Source: Hippopus hippopus
Taxonomy: Eukaryota > Mollusca > Bivalvia > Cardiida > Cardiidae
Reading direction: 5' to 3'
Assembly (NCBI GenBank): GCA_946811185.2
Contig: OX328107.1
Coordinates: 24,945,587 to 25,009,586, forward strand
Length of the DNA: 64,000 nucleotides
Positions within the stretch are counted from its first letter, which is position 1, and the number at the start of each line of letters is the position of its first letter. The notes beneath the pieces were generated by a model, which searched no databases, was not told the DNA's origin, and was given only the letters and a program-made list of their open reading frames with translations. Shown in pieces: positions 9,680-19,775 of this stretch. The position numbers and the translations under genes are program-made.

Positions 9680-12600
9680 GTTAGCAGACTGGTTTGAAAG
9701 TTTTCACCCTTTATCAAAAAATGTCATGTTTTAACCCTTTACCACACAACCATAAGTTTAAAGGATCCTGGAGATGAAGGCCTATGAAAACATTGTGGGA
9801 AAAGGAGAAAACGCTTGTAACTAGTGTGATTTTTATACGGTGCCGGAGGCAATGTATATTGGCATCATCTTCTCCGTCTGTCCGTCCGTCCATCCTTTCT
9901 TCCGTCCGTACGTACATCCATTTCTTGTGAACGCAACTCCTCCCACATTTCTCGACGGATTTGGATAAAATTTTCACAGACTGTTTCTCATCATGTGACC
10001 TATCACATATTGTCAGAGTGATTGTCAGAGTGTTGTGATTTGCAGCTGCATCATGGAAAAAGGGGGCTTCATGTCATATTTAATTACATTTCTTGTAACC
10101 GCAACTCCTCCCACATTTCTTGACGGATTTGGATAAAATGTTCACAGAATGTTTCTCATCATGTGACGTATCGCATATTGTCAGGGTTTTGCGATTTGCA
10201 GCTGCATCATGGAAAAAGGGAGCTTCATGTTATATTTCATTCCATTTCTTGTGAAGGCACCTTCTCTCACATTTCCTGAAGGATTTGGATAAAATTTTCA
10301 CAGAATGTTTCTCATCATGTTACCTAGCGCATATTGTCAAGGTTTTGCAATTTATGGCTGCGACGTGGAAAAAGGTGGCTTCATGTTTTATATTTCATTT
10401 TTCACCAATATCTCTCTAATTACTGGACATATCTCAACGGATTTGGATGAAATTTTCACAGATCATGTGACCTAGTGCAAATTGTCAGGGTTTTGGAATT
10501 TATTGATGTGTCATGGAAAAAGGGGGCTTCATGTCAAATTTAATTTTTCATTGATATATCTCCAACTAGTGGACATAATTTGATGAAACTTCAATTTTTT
10601 ATTGCTTAATCAAAGCCAATGACCAATGAGTCCATTGTGCGTCTGTCTGTCCATCCATCAGTCTGTGCGTAAGTCTTTTAGATCTTAAGTAACACAATAT
10701 ATCCATTGAGCTACCCAGGCGGGTGCTAGAAATTCCAACACTTTAGTCTCTATAGCTAGCTGCTTGAAATGGCAGCCATGTGGCGGCATATATTGTGACA
10801 ATGGCACTCTTACTTCTATTTATCGCAATGTTTTCTACCTTTCTAGACAAATTTCAGTTTTTAGATTACCATTACTTTAAATGTCATCTGCAAATGCTTT
10901 CAATTTAGACAAGTTATAAATTTGTCTTTTGATAAAAAGTTAACAAAGGAACTTAAGTTGTGTTTGCCGACAGTGTGGGCCAAGATTAGACTGCACATAA
11001 TGTTACCAATATATCCAATCCCTTGAGTTTTGCTATCCCTTACACAGTGTATATTGATAATTTATGTCCTAGTATGTTTACACAGCTAAGCCATTCTACA
11101 CACTTTCAACGTTTTTTCTATCTAGATGTAAGGATGTATCTTTAAAAGTTTAATAATTATTGAATATGGTCCCTGATATCAGATGTGATAGATCTTACAG
11201 TCATGAAAGTCTGAAAAGGTATTGCCCCTTTACAATACAATCCCAAATTTCAACAACCTTGAAAAAGAGACCTTTTGAAAACATAGTGGGAAAAAGAGAA
11301 AATGCTGGTAACCAGCATTTTCTCCTTTTCCTAAATGTTTTCTGTTCTTTCAGAGACAAATTCCATCATTTGAGCCTCACTTTGCATGTTGTCTGTAAAT
11401 GCTTTCAGTTTGTACTAGTCAAAAATTTTGTCATTTGATAAAGAGTAAATCCTTATGAGTGATAAATAAAACTATGGTTTTCAGGCAAGAAATAGGACCA
11501 AAATAATTGCATGTCAAAGGTAGCTTTTGTCTATGATGTATCAGCTGAGCGGACAGTGTAGATCAAACATCAGACTGCATATTTTGTGTAGTTTGATCTT
11601 GATCTACACTGGGCACCAAGGCAACTAAATTTAGTTGTGAAAAGCCCTTTTAGCATTAAGTAAAATTCCAGATCCTTCAAATGTATTTATTCCTGCGTTT
11701 TGTATTGCTACCATGGCATCAAAACTGAAAAAATTGAAAATCTTTGAAAATCTTGTTGGAAACCATGAGGCCTAGAGCTACCTAAGTTGGAATGTAGCTT
11801 CATCTAATGAACTGTTACCAAGTTTCTTCAAATTATAGAAACGGGGTCAAAACTGGCCCCGCCTCCTGGGTCACAAGTTTTACAAAGACTTATATATTGA
11901 AAACTTTAAGATATCCTCTGGTTCTAAACCATAAGGCCTAGGGCTACCAAATTTGGCATGTAGCTTTATCTAATGGACCTCTACTGAGATTCTTGAAATT
12001 ATGGCCCTGGCGTCAAAATTGGTCCAGCCATGGCATTCACAAGTTTTACATGTGCCTACATAGTGAAAACTTTTAAAATCTTCTCGATCCTAAGCATAAG
12101 ACCTAGGGCAACCAAATTTTGCATGTATATTTATGTAATGGACAGCCACCAAGAACACTGAAATCATAGCCTAGGGGCAAAATTGGCACCACCCCAGAAG
12201 TCACAACTTTTGCATAGGCTTATATACATGTAGTGAAAACTTTAAGGACCTACTTGTTCCTGACCTTGTTTATAACCACATGGCCTAGACCTGTATTATT
12301 TGGCATGTAGCTTTATCTTGTAGACCTCTATCAGGATTCAAGCTCTGTGGTCAAAGTGGCTTCGCTCTAGGGTTACAACTTTCACATGGGCTTTTGTAGA
12401 GAAAACTTTATAAGTGTTCTTGTTCGAAGTCGTTTTGTCTAGAATCGTAATGTTTGGTATGAATGGTTTGTACTTAGTGGCCAGTGGAGGGGTACAGGGC
12501 CATCATGGCCCTCTTGTTTTTGTAGTTTTTAGTGCGTGAAGCCGACAAAACCAACCACTGCATGTGCTGGACTTTGTACTACTTTGCCATTTTGCCGAAA

Positions 12601-15600
12601 AATGAAGTCATTGTTGCTAAAATGTGTACATGTTGAAAATGTTATGATATTCATCTTTAAAAACAACAAAAATACAGCATAGGTGATCTAAAGTCTACAA
12701 AATTGTGGAAATATTTCAATTTACTCCCTCTATAAATTGTATCATTCTACTTTTGATGTAAATGTCACAGAACTATCTTCATGTTTATGTACGCAATACA
12801 AACCGAACTACATCTGTAACCATGGACCTGCAAACAATATATAGGCTAAAGGTGATGATACAGGATACTTGTTTGTTTGTCACTCATTTAATGTGATAAA
12901 TAGAATCTCACATTCCTGAGTTTGAATCATCATTTTGGTCAGTCTGATGATCGAAATGCATAAATTATGACGCTTGCCAAGGCTCGCATCATATGATTTT
13001 AGTCAGTTTGTTTGATAAAATGATAACACATAAACACCCATGTAAAATCCTTTATACATATGGATATCACATGTTCTTGAAATTGTTGGTTCAACACAAT
13101 ACCTTCCAAGTTCCGAGTTAATATATTACACAATTTAGATTTAGACTGTATACAGTGTGTATGGTGTATGTTAGCATTCAACATTTGCAGTCATTTTCAC
13201 TGTTTAGTACATTATTATTCTTCTCTTCTCAGGTTAGAGGAAATCACTGTCGGATTTAATGGTGGTAAAGACTGTACAGTTCTCTTACACTTAGTGTATG
13301 CAGTCTTCAGAAAGTAAGAAATGTTGGTCTTTTGAAATGCTGTTTATCATTTACTGCCAAGAAAAATTACAAATTAGATCTATTCTTTGAAATTAACCCA
13401 AACTGCAGAAAGAAGAAATAAGCAAGAACTTTTTACATCTGGACAGAAGTATTAACCCTTATGCTGCTAAGTGCAACTCACTGACCTTTTTGCAGACAGT
13501 ATAGATCAAGATCAGACTGCACAGAACATGCAGTCTGATCTTGACACTTGCAAAAATTAAGTTTGAAATATTATCAGCCAGGTTCATACTATCGGATTGA
13601 AAGTTTTATTTTATTTATTTAGTAGGATATGGTTTAAAAGTATGGAACCAAGGACCTTGAAATCTATGAATGATGGATGTGAATAAAGTTGTAACATGTT
13701 ACCAAACAATTTCAAGTTTTAGTGATTCTGGAAAAGAAAGCCTATGAAAACATTGCAATATATCTTGGGAAAAAAACACTTTTGAAATTATTGTGCCAAA
13801 AGGAGAAAATGACCATAAAGGTATAAATTCCTGTGCTAACTCATCCCAAAACAACAATATTTTAGACTTGTCAAATTTAAAATCACTTGCATACAGCAAT
13901 AAAATATGGCTCAAATGATGAGATTTGATGGTAATAAAATAGAAAACACTGTGGAATGAGGATAGAATGCTGGTAACCAGCATTTTCTCCTTTTCCCACA
14001 GTGTTTTCTACCCTTCCAAAGATAAATGTTGTCTGCAAATGCTTTCAATTTGGACAAGACTAGAGTCAAACCATTTGAGATGATACATTAGAAGCTTTCT
14101 TTTGATTTGTTTCCAGCCAAGCTGTGTAGCTCAATGGTTAGTGCATCTAGCTCATGACCTAGTGGTTGCAGGTTTGATACCTGGTTGAGGCAATCCCTTC
14201 TGGCAATTTTTTGCCTCTCACCTCTGATGCATTACTTTGAGAAAAGTAGTCAGTGATTTGGAAAGAAAGTTGTATCAGGACTGGTGTGAGAAATCCAGGA
14301 AACACATGCTTTGGTACACTGACCGCCATAATATGATCTAAGCTGTTAAAACAGCTTTAAACTCCAATAGAAACATTTTTTTTCACCAACTGTAGGAAAT
14401 ACCCAGACAAGAATTTAAAGCTCAAAGCTTTGTATATACGCAGCAGGCTGCCATTTCCAGAGGTAGAAAAGTTTATACAGATATCCAGAGACAGGTTTGT
14501 AGACAATTCTGTATGAGTCATACTCAATCAAAAAGGAGGTCTAATCCTTCACCAGATGACAAAATTCTAACCTTGTCCAACTCGGAAGCATTTGCAGATG
14601 ACAATTTTAATGCCTCTCAAATGGTGCATTTTTTCTTTGATCGGGTAGAAAACATTGTGGAAAAAGGAGAAAATGCTGGTTACCAGCATTTTCTCCTTTT
14701 CCCACAATGTTTTCAAAGCCTGCTTTCCAAGGGTCATTAAAAGTCGCATCATGCGGTAAAGGGTTAATGCATCTTCGTGATGCATTATACCAAGCCAGTT
14801 ATCATGTAATTATGGATCCATGAAATTAATTTTATAAAACAATCAACTGTATCTAGAGGTATAATGGTCCTTTACCATGCAGAAGTTACATATGGCAAAA
14901 AGTGTCGACCCATGTCAGCCTGACATGGGGCAATACATTTTGCAGATGCATTAAACCTCCTTTTCATAGAGCATAGTTCATATGTTTGTAGTTATGAAAT
15001 AATCACCAGTATCCTGAATATTCTCATTTCTATCCAGCTGTCTTACATTACACAGTTGCCATGGCATTAGCCTCTCAAAAGGGAATAAAGGGTCCTGTAT
15101 GGTGGCGCAGGTATAGGATTTGTTACCTGGTGGTCCTAGGCTTGATTCTCACTTGAAGCACTGTGTTTTTTGTGGGAGTTTCTCCTTTGCCACAACATTA
15201 TATACCCTTCCGAAGACGAATTTAATCATTCGAGCCATATTCACTTTGTTATCTGCAAATGCTTTCAATCTGGACAAGTCCAAAATTTTCGTTGTTTGGT
15301 GAATAGTTAAACAATACTCAATTCTGTGGGAAAGAAATAGTGCTTCCCAAGAAAATTTAAGCCATTGGCACTCAAAGAGAATGTTAATTTGTAACTCACT
15401 TCCTGTATTTTTCTCCATTTATCAAATTGTTTCTGAAACCATTTTACAGCATAATTGCAACTAAGCTTCTCTGACCTTAATGTTTGAAAGAACATAATAC
15501 CTGGAAAAATGGTATACAAAAGTAAAAGAAAAAATAAAACCATTGTCCCCTTTCCTGGAAATTTTCCTTTGACCTTTTCAGGAGAAACTCTATCAATAGA

Positions 15601-18491
15601 GCAACATTTAACTCTTTACCAAACAACAGAATTTAGGACATGTCAAATTTGAAAGCATTTTGCAGACAACAAATTCAATGTGGCTCAAGTGAGTGGATTT
15701 GTCTTTGATATGGTAGAAAACATGGTGGGAAAAGGAGAAAATGCTGGTTACAAGCATTTTCCCCTTTTCCCATAATGTTTTCAAGAGGCTTTTTCCTCAG
15801 GGTCGTTAAAACTGGGGAATGTGTGGGTTAATTTATCTGCAAATGCTTTCAGTGTGGGCATATCTAAATTTCTGTTGTCTAGTAATAAGTTGGATTACCT
15901 TGTAGGTATGATTTAGAGATGATAAACTACAGTGGAAGAATTAAAGACAGTCTAGCCGAGATGCAGACGGAACACCCGGTTATTAAAGCAACAATAATGG
16001 GCACAAGGAAAACTGATCCATATTCAGGTGAGGGCTGGTTCTCTTTTATTTCCTTTTATTTTAAACTCTTTACCCATACAACATTTTAGACCGGTCAGAC
16101 ATAAATTTGTATTTGTGAGCAACAAAATATAATGTGGCTGAAATGATGTTATTTGTCTTTAAGAAGTCTAAAATGTTGTAGGAAAAGGAAGAATTTACTG
16201 ATTAGCAGCATTTTCTCCTTTTCTGTAATGTTTTTGAAAAGGTACATTTTGCAGGGTTATTACTCGAACAAATTGACATGAAATAAATGACCTCTATTAG
16301 CATACATTACACGCTTGAATTATTGTCCGAGCTTAGCTTCGGCTAAAGTCGTCTGCATGCGGAACTATGTGAACGATTTTTAACTCTTTTGGCAGCTAAT
16401 AGATTTATCGTGTCTTTAAAGAATACTTAAAATACCTGAAATAAACATTATTTTGTGGGTTTGAATTGGTAATACGTGACGGGTGACACAGATCTAAGAT
16501 GCACTTTCTGTGCAGTCTGATCTTGATCTATGCCATCTGTAAAAGCTTCTTGTTTTGACTATGGCACAGTTAGGGTCAAACCCGACTTTTACCATTAACA
16601 GAATTTCCGCACCGTCCGGTTATACCCAATGATATGAATATTTACTATCTAATTATTCTTTGCATAAAGGTCAATTTCAGGTCAATTTATTCGAGTAATA
16701 CAAACACAGGATTGTTTGGTGAAGGATTAATCCATTTTTTCATGTTCATAATTTATTTGTTTAACCTTTTACCAAACAATCCCCAGTTCTAATGACCCTG
16801 AGAAAGACGGCTTTTGAAAAGATTGTGTGAAAAGGAGAAAATGCAGGTAACCACCATTTTCTCCTTTTCCCCATGATGTTATGTACCTATTCAAGGAGAA
16901 AATACTTCCATCTGAAAAACATTTGAATTTTGTCTCTGTAAATTCCTTCAATATAAACGTGTCTAAAATTTTGACCTGTTGTAAATGGTTAAATACTTTC
17001 CTATTTAACCTATGAAGAAACTAGGGGTGAGAAGAGACATCAAGAGGTAAATGGTAAAATTTAATTGAAATCTTCCAGTAGTTTTGAGTAGCATTTTATG
17101 CTGTGTTTTCAGATCATTTGGAATCATTTTCGATGACAGATCCAGACTGGCCGCAGTATATGCGTGTAAACCCTATCCTAGACTGGTCATATAGTGATAT
17201 ATGGAAATTTTTGAGATCCCTATCAGTTCCTTATTGTAGTTTATATGATAGAGGGTAAGTTTTGGTCTGTCTGTCTGTCTCTGTACTTGGCTAAGACATT
17301 TGAGGAATATTATGGGTAGGTGCACCTACTCCAGCGTAACTGCAGTTTGGCTGAGAAATAAAGTAATGGCATTTAACACTAGACAAAAAACTCATCACCT
17401 CTCTCCTTCCTTCCCTCCTTTTCTCTGTCATATGTTCTCATCTCTTCAATGTGTGTTGAAGTTCGAGTTGGATGTTTTTTAATACTGAACATTATACTTT
17501 GCTTCTGAAGTTGAGTGGGTGGGTAAGTTAGGAAAAGAAGAAGGAAGTTAGCAAGATTGGTTAGTGGCCTAGTTTCTTTTGGGAGAGTAGGCAAGTGAGT
17601 GATTGAGAGGGATGGGTTTATGGTAGGTATGTGGGTAAGTGCATGACCTGTCAATAAAGGGAGGTCATAAATGATCATTGGTTGCATATTAGATCAATAC
17701 CGAGTACATTTAAAAACGCACACCTTGGTTTTAATCAATATCTCGGACAAAAAAAAAGAATACACGAAAACAAAAAATTAACCATGTCAGACGGTCATAT
17801 TTAATAGCTCAGTGCCCAAAATTTCATAAAAATTGAATGAATAATTGATCTCAAACCAAAAGCCTGAATTTGTGTGGTCAAAAATTGAAATTCACAAATT
17901 TAATAGTGTGACCACCGCGAATATCAATTGAATATTGACATCGCCAACGCATAGCCAACCCCTGGGCTGCTATACACTTCTGTGGAATATTGTTCCACTC
18001 TTGAATCAGTGCCTGACGGGAGCTGAATCTCATTTTCAGGTTGATGAAGTCACATAAGATGATTACCACACACAGTTATAGCATCTTATGATGTTCAAGG
18101 TGGTCACACTCAATATTAAATTCGTAAATTTCAATTTTTGACACACAAATTCAGGCTTTTGATTTCAGATAAACTGTTCATTAGATTTTTGTGAAATTTT
18201 GAGCACCGAGCCATTAAATATGAACGTTTGACATGGTGAATTTTCGTTGTCGTTTATTCATTTTTGTCCGAGATACTAATTTAAAACCAAGGTGTGCGTT
18301 TTTAAATGTATATATTGATTTTGTGAAGAACTGAAAATTTTTTTTTCGATAGGTATACATCTTTAGGTAGCATGAACAATACTCATCCCAACCCATCCCT
18401 TCAGTATGTGGACAGTAATGGTGTAGTCATGTATCACCCAGCCTACAAACTGGAAAATGGAAGCAAAGAGAGAGATGGGCGGAATACTTGA
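9535..18491 (+). CDS. FLAD1: FAD synthase, C-terminal adenylyltransferase domain (six exons, partial gene)
   Basis: The spliced exons (9535-9679, 13233-13313, 14396-14494, 15906-16027, 17113-17254, 18353-18491) encode about 240 residues in one continuous frame. All junction codons fit and every intron is GT-AG. The product transfers AMP from ATP to FMN to make FAD (EC 2.7.7.2). Signature motifs follow the order known for the eukaryotic PAPS-reductase-like FAD synthase fold: [14 protein letters not shown] (nucleotide loop), [42 protein letters not shown] and [14 protein letters not shown], with a short tail ending RNT-stop. They match the human enzyme motif by motif. The N-terminal molybdopterin-binding-like domain of animal FLAD1 is not visible; the first exon here begins inside a codon, so at least one exon lies upstream. 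Introns are crowded with MITEs, a mariner and a Tc1 derivative. The reading frame shows no break, so I consider it functional. Confidence 0.95.
9731..9828 (+). mobile_element. Hairpin MITE family H, left half
   Basis: TTAACCCTTTACCACACAAC through GAAAACATTGTGGGAAAAGG, cut off in the loop at about 9826 by a different repeat. The right half reappears at 10800-10950. Confidence 0.75.
9829..10640 (-). mobile_element. Satellite-bearing element interrupting a MITE
   Basis: Opens with TTTTTATACGGTGCCGG and a GTCTGTCCGTCCGTCC tract, then four diverged units of about 160 bp containing CCTCCCACATTTCTCGACGG, GGATTTGGATAAAATTTTCA and GCATCATGGAAAAAGGGGGC. Read on the minus strand this matches the tandem body, GGACGGACGG linker and terminal TATAAAAA of the class described in the findings. 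The far end is not clear. Confidence 0.65.
10800..10950 (+). mobile_element. Hairpin MITE family H, right half
   Basis: From CGCAATGTTTTCTACC to GATAAAAAGTTAAC, the 3' half that is missing at 9828. It shows that the intervening 970 bp was inserted into a MITE. Confidence 0.65.
11222..11448 (+). mobile_element. Hairpin MITE family H
   Basis: Full-length body with a clear hairpin (AACATAGTGGGAAAAAGAG, then TTTTCCTAAATGTTTTC). The TTAA ends have changed to TGCC on the left and GTAA on the right. Confidence 0.8.
11515..11665. mobile_element. Foldback MITE family F
   Basis: Core inverted repeat: GCGGACAGTGTAGATCAAAC and CAGACTGCA facing TAGTTTGATCTTGATCTACA and CTGGGCACC. Confidence 0.65.
11735..12522 (-). 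mobile_element. ACAAGAG-class element with a roughly 165-bp tandem body
   Basis: Minus-strand 5' end at 12522: ACAAGAGGGCCATGATGGCC. The body has about four units sharing CATAAGGCCTAGGGCTACCA, GGCATGTAGCTTTATCTAAT and GGTCACAAGTTTTACA. Its terminal hairpin equals that of 1-1640 and 53676, but the satellite is unrelated to those bodies. Confidence 0.7.
12523..13232. other. FLAD1 intron, unique sequence
   Basis: About 700 bp of AT-rich intron with no repeat or coding signal that I recognise. It ends in the acceptor TTATTCTTCTCTTCTCAG of the next exon. Confidence 0.6.
13233..13313 (+). CDS. FLAD1: FLAD1 exon b: GGKD nucleotide-binding loop
   Basis: 81 bp with acceptor TTCTCTTCTCAG and donor AAA|GTAAGA. 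It encodes [20 protein letters not shown] followed by VYAVFR. GGKD is the ATP pyrophosphate-binding motif of the PAPS-reductase/FAD-synthase fold. Confidence 0.95.
13452..13636 (+). mobile_element. Foldback MITE family F with TTAA ends
   Basis: TTAA at 13452 and 13633. Contains TATAGATCAAGATCAGACTG and its partner CAGTCTGATCTTGA, a strong short hairpin, and ends in the family motif TTTATTTAGTAGGATA. Confidence 0.85.
13696..13832 (+). mobile_element. Hairpin MITE family H, partial
   Basis: The left end ACCAAACAATTTCAAGTTTT and one hairpin arm are present, then the copy breaks off and a second copy begins. Confidence 0.6.
13838..14065 (-). mobile_element. Hairpin MITE family H
   Basis: Directly adjacent to the previous partial copy. 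Hairpin at about 13945-14010, with GAAAACACTGTGGAATGAGG facing CCTTTTCCCACAGTGTTTTC; both arms share the CACTGTG variant. Confidence 0.8.
14112..14372 (+). mobile_element. tRNA-derived SINE
   Basis: The tRNA-like head has an A-box-like TAGCTCAATGGTTAG and B-box-like GGTTTGATACC. The body includes GGACTGGTGTGAGAAATCC and ACACTGACCGCCATAATAT, ending near AAAACAGCTTTAAACTCC. It lies 24 bp upstream of the FLAD1 exon at 14396. Confidence 0.75.
14396..14494 (+). CDS. FLAD1: FLAD1 exon c
   Basis: Acceptor TTTTTTTTCACCAACTGTAG and donor CAG|GTTTGT. It encodes [20 protein letters not shown] followed by [12 protein letters not shown], the strand and helix after the nucleotide loop (human counterpart LQILYIRSISPFPELEQF). 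Confidence 0.95.
14541..14767 (-). mobile_element. Hairpin MITE family H, near-perfect hairpin
   Basis: The 67-nt hairpin at 14647-14713 has arms that differ at about one position around the loop GGTTACC. Right TTAA at 14764; the left TTAA is changed to CTAA. Begins 46 bp after the FLAD1 exon at 14396-14494. Confidence 0.9.
14764..14985 (-). mobile_element. Foldback MITE family P
   Basis: Contains GGTTAATGCATCTTCGTGAT, ATTATGGATCCAT and the palindrome CCATGTCAGCCTGACATGG. Further copies occur at 21343, 25190, 48312 and 52235. Confidence 0.6.
15165..15311 (+). mobile_element. Hairpin MITE family H, 5'-truncated
   Basis: Starts inside the right hairpin arm (GTTTCTCCTTTGCCACAACA) and keeps the 3' part to GGTGAATAGTTAA. 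Confidence 0.7.
15608..15831 (-). mobile_element. Hairpin MITE family H, TTAA both ends
   Basis: TTAA at 15608 and 15828; strong hairpin at about 15715-15781. A fragment of a further copy (GCAAATGCTTTCAGTGTGGG) follows to about 15893. Confidence 0.9.
15906..16027 (+). CDS. FLAD1: FLAD1 exon d: MGTRKTDP motif
   Basis: Acceptor CCTTGTAG and donor CAG|GTGAGG. It encodes [20 protein letters not shown] then [20 protein letters not shown]. The MGTR-TDP motif is a hallmark of eukaryotic FAD synthase. Confidence 0.95.
16061..16268 (-). mobile_element. Hairpin MITE family H, decayed
   Basis: The left TTAAACTCTTTACCCATACA is good; the hairpin and right end are eroded. Confidence 0.7.
16476..16600. 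mobile_element. Foldback MITE family F fragment
   Basis: Core only: CACAGATCTAAGATGCACTT facing CAGTCTGATCTTGATCTATG. Confidence 0.5.
16761..16992 (+). mobile_element. Hairpin MITE family H, TTAA both ends
   Basis: TTAA at 16761 and 16989. The hairpin loop region GCAGGTAACCACC is slightly mispaired. Confidence 0.9.
17113..17254 (+). CDS. FLAD1: FLAD1 exon e: NPILDW and YDRG motifs
   Basis: Acceptor TGTGTTTTCAG and donor GAGG|GTAAGT. It encodes [40 protein letters not shown] and CSLYDR. NP-LDW-Y-DIW-FLR is diagnostic of the family. The human enzyme has a Cys-containing SCSLCPFSPTDP segment where this protein reads [12 protein letters not shown]. Confidence 0.95.
17379..17687. other. Intron with low-complexity sequence; no gene
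   Basis: CT-rich and then GT/AG-rich stretches. The 102-codon minus-strand ORF here is proline/threonine-rich low-complexity translation. Confidence 0.6.
17707..18308 (-). mobile_element. Tc1-like internal-deletion derivative with 210-bp inverted ends
   Basis: Terminal inverted repeats of about 210 bp (17707-17916 and 18099-18308) start CATTTAAAAACGCACACC and end inward at GTGTGACCACC. TA flanks lie at 17705 and 18309. The 180-bp middle retains the minus-strand C-terminus of a Tc1-type transposase ([13 protein letters not shown] near 17990, GGHTIKF near 17905), homologous to the end of the transposase at 19972-20955. It lies only 44 bp upstream of the last FLAD1 exon. Confidence 0.88.
18353..18491 (+). 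CDS. FLAD1: FLAD1 terminal coding exon
   Basis: Acceptor AATTTTTTTTTCGATAG. It encodes [40 protein letters not shown] and DGRNT, then TGA at 18489. YTSLGS and the P-Y-PAY-LEN block match the C-terminus of human FAD synthase. Confidence 0.95.
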
Positions 18492-18516
18492 GGAAAAGAG
18501 CACTTAGTGAAATGAT

Positions 18517-18732
18517 TTAATCCTATACCACACACAATTCCTTGTTTTTACAACACTGAGGTAGAAAGCAATGGAAAACATTATAGGAGAAAGAAAAAAT
18601 ACTGTTAGGCATCTTCTTTTTCCAAAAATGTTTACTACCCTTTCAAAGACAAAAATCATTGATTTTATTTGTCTTCTGGCAGTGCTTTCAATCTTGACTA
18701 GCCTAGAATTTTGTCATCTTTTAAGGAGTTAA
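18517..18732 (+). mobile_element. Hairpin MITE family H in the FLAD1 3' UTR
   Basis: TTAA at 18517 and 18729, beginning 26 bp after the stop codon. If the mRNA ends at the signal at 19079, this copy is part of the mature transcript. Its hairpin is weakened (GGAAAACATTATAGGAGAAA facing TTTTTCCAAAAATGTTTAC). Confidence 0.85.
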
Positions 18733-19078
18733 GAAACAGAAAACTGAACTCAGAAATGGGTAGGAGATTATTCGATGCTAAAAATGTTATTACTTCATCA
18801 ATCAAAGTGTTGAAAACACTGGAGTGGCATTTGTCAAGGGGGCCATTGTGTGGAATTAATAATATGAAAGAAAGAGTAATATTATTCAAATATCGGCTTC
18901 AAAGTCAACCTACTAAGCAAATTAATACCTTTTTGGTTGAAGGGAGAGTACTCATGACATACTTAAGATTATTTGTGTATTGGTGGTCTCCCTTTGATGA
19001 TTCAGGAGGAGTCAGGAGTATCATCCCTTGACAGTAGGATGCATGATAGGTAGAGAGAGAAACCATGTAATTGTATCG

Positions 19079-19084
19079 AATAAA
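19079..19084 (+). terminator. Candidate FLAD1 polyadenylation signal AATAAA
   Basis: Canonical AATAAA about 590 bp after the stop codon. No other perfect signal was noticed between the stop and this point. Confidence 0.55.
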
Positions 19085-19618
19085 ATTAAGTTTTTACCTG
19101 AAAACTATGATTTTGAGACATCTTTGACCGTAAAAATCTAATTCCAAACATTACAATCAATTATTTCGATCTATAAATATTTAAGCACAATCAAATGGAG
19201 TAGCACGCAAGCATGCGACGAACAAGCCCAGGGACAAACTGGTTTTGGAACAAAAAAGCCTGGGACCAAGCGGTCAGTAGACAAATTTTGTGTATAGCAT
19301 TGCGCCAATAGAAGGCTATGAGCGGTTGAAGCTATTTACAATCAGAAAGAAGCATTTCCAAGATTGATGGCCTTATCCAGTGTATTTTTTTAATATGCCA
19401 TTTCCAATTTCATATCTGAGTGCTATCGAAAAACTCATTTGTTGGAGAAAAATTGAGTTTAATTGGGTTTATTTCCTTCGGCTTTGCACAAAATACGATA
19501 CATGGTCTTCAAAATTTAACATTGAACTCATAGTGGCATTGTCTTCGACAAATGCCACAAAAACCACGCCTTCAGTACTTTTTAGGTTTATTGTGTTCAG
19601 GGAGTCTATCTAGAGATT
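19085..19618. other. No recognisable feature
   Basis: About 530 bp downstream of FLAD1; short ORFs only, without family resemblance. Confidence 0.5.
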
Positions 19619-19743
19619 TTAAACCTTTCAGAATCACATGAGTTACTTTATTTGCTTCTATGGACAGTGCAGATCATGATCAGAATGAAGAGAATATGCA
19701 GTCTATCTTGTATCTGTTCATGGATAGTAGAGGAGTGAATTAA
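19619..19743. mobile_element. Foldback MITE family F, short copy with TTAA ends
   Basis: TTAA at 19619 and 19740; core GGACAGTGCAGATCATGATC facing TGCAGTCTATCTTGTATCTG. Confidence 0.6.
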
Positions 19744-19775
19744 AGAAGTATATAAACATGTTGCACACATATATA

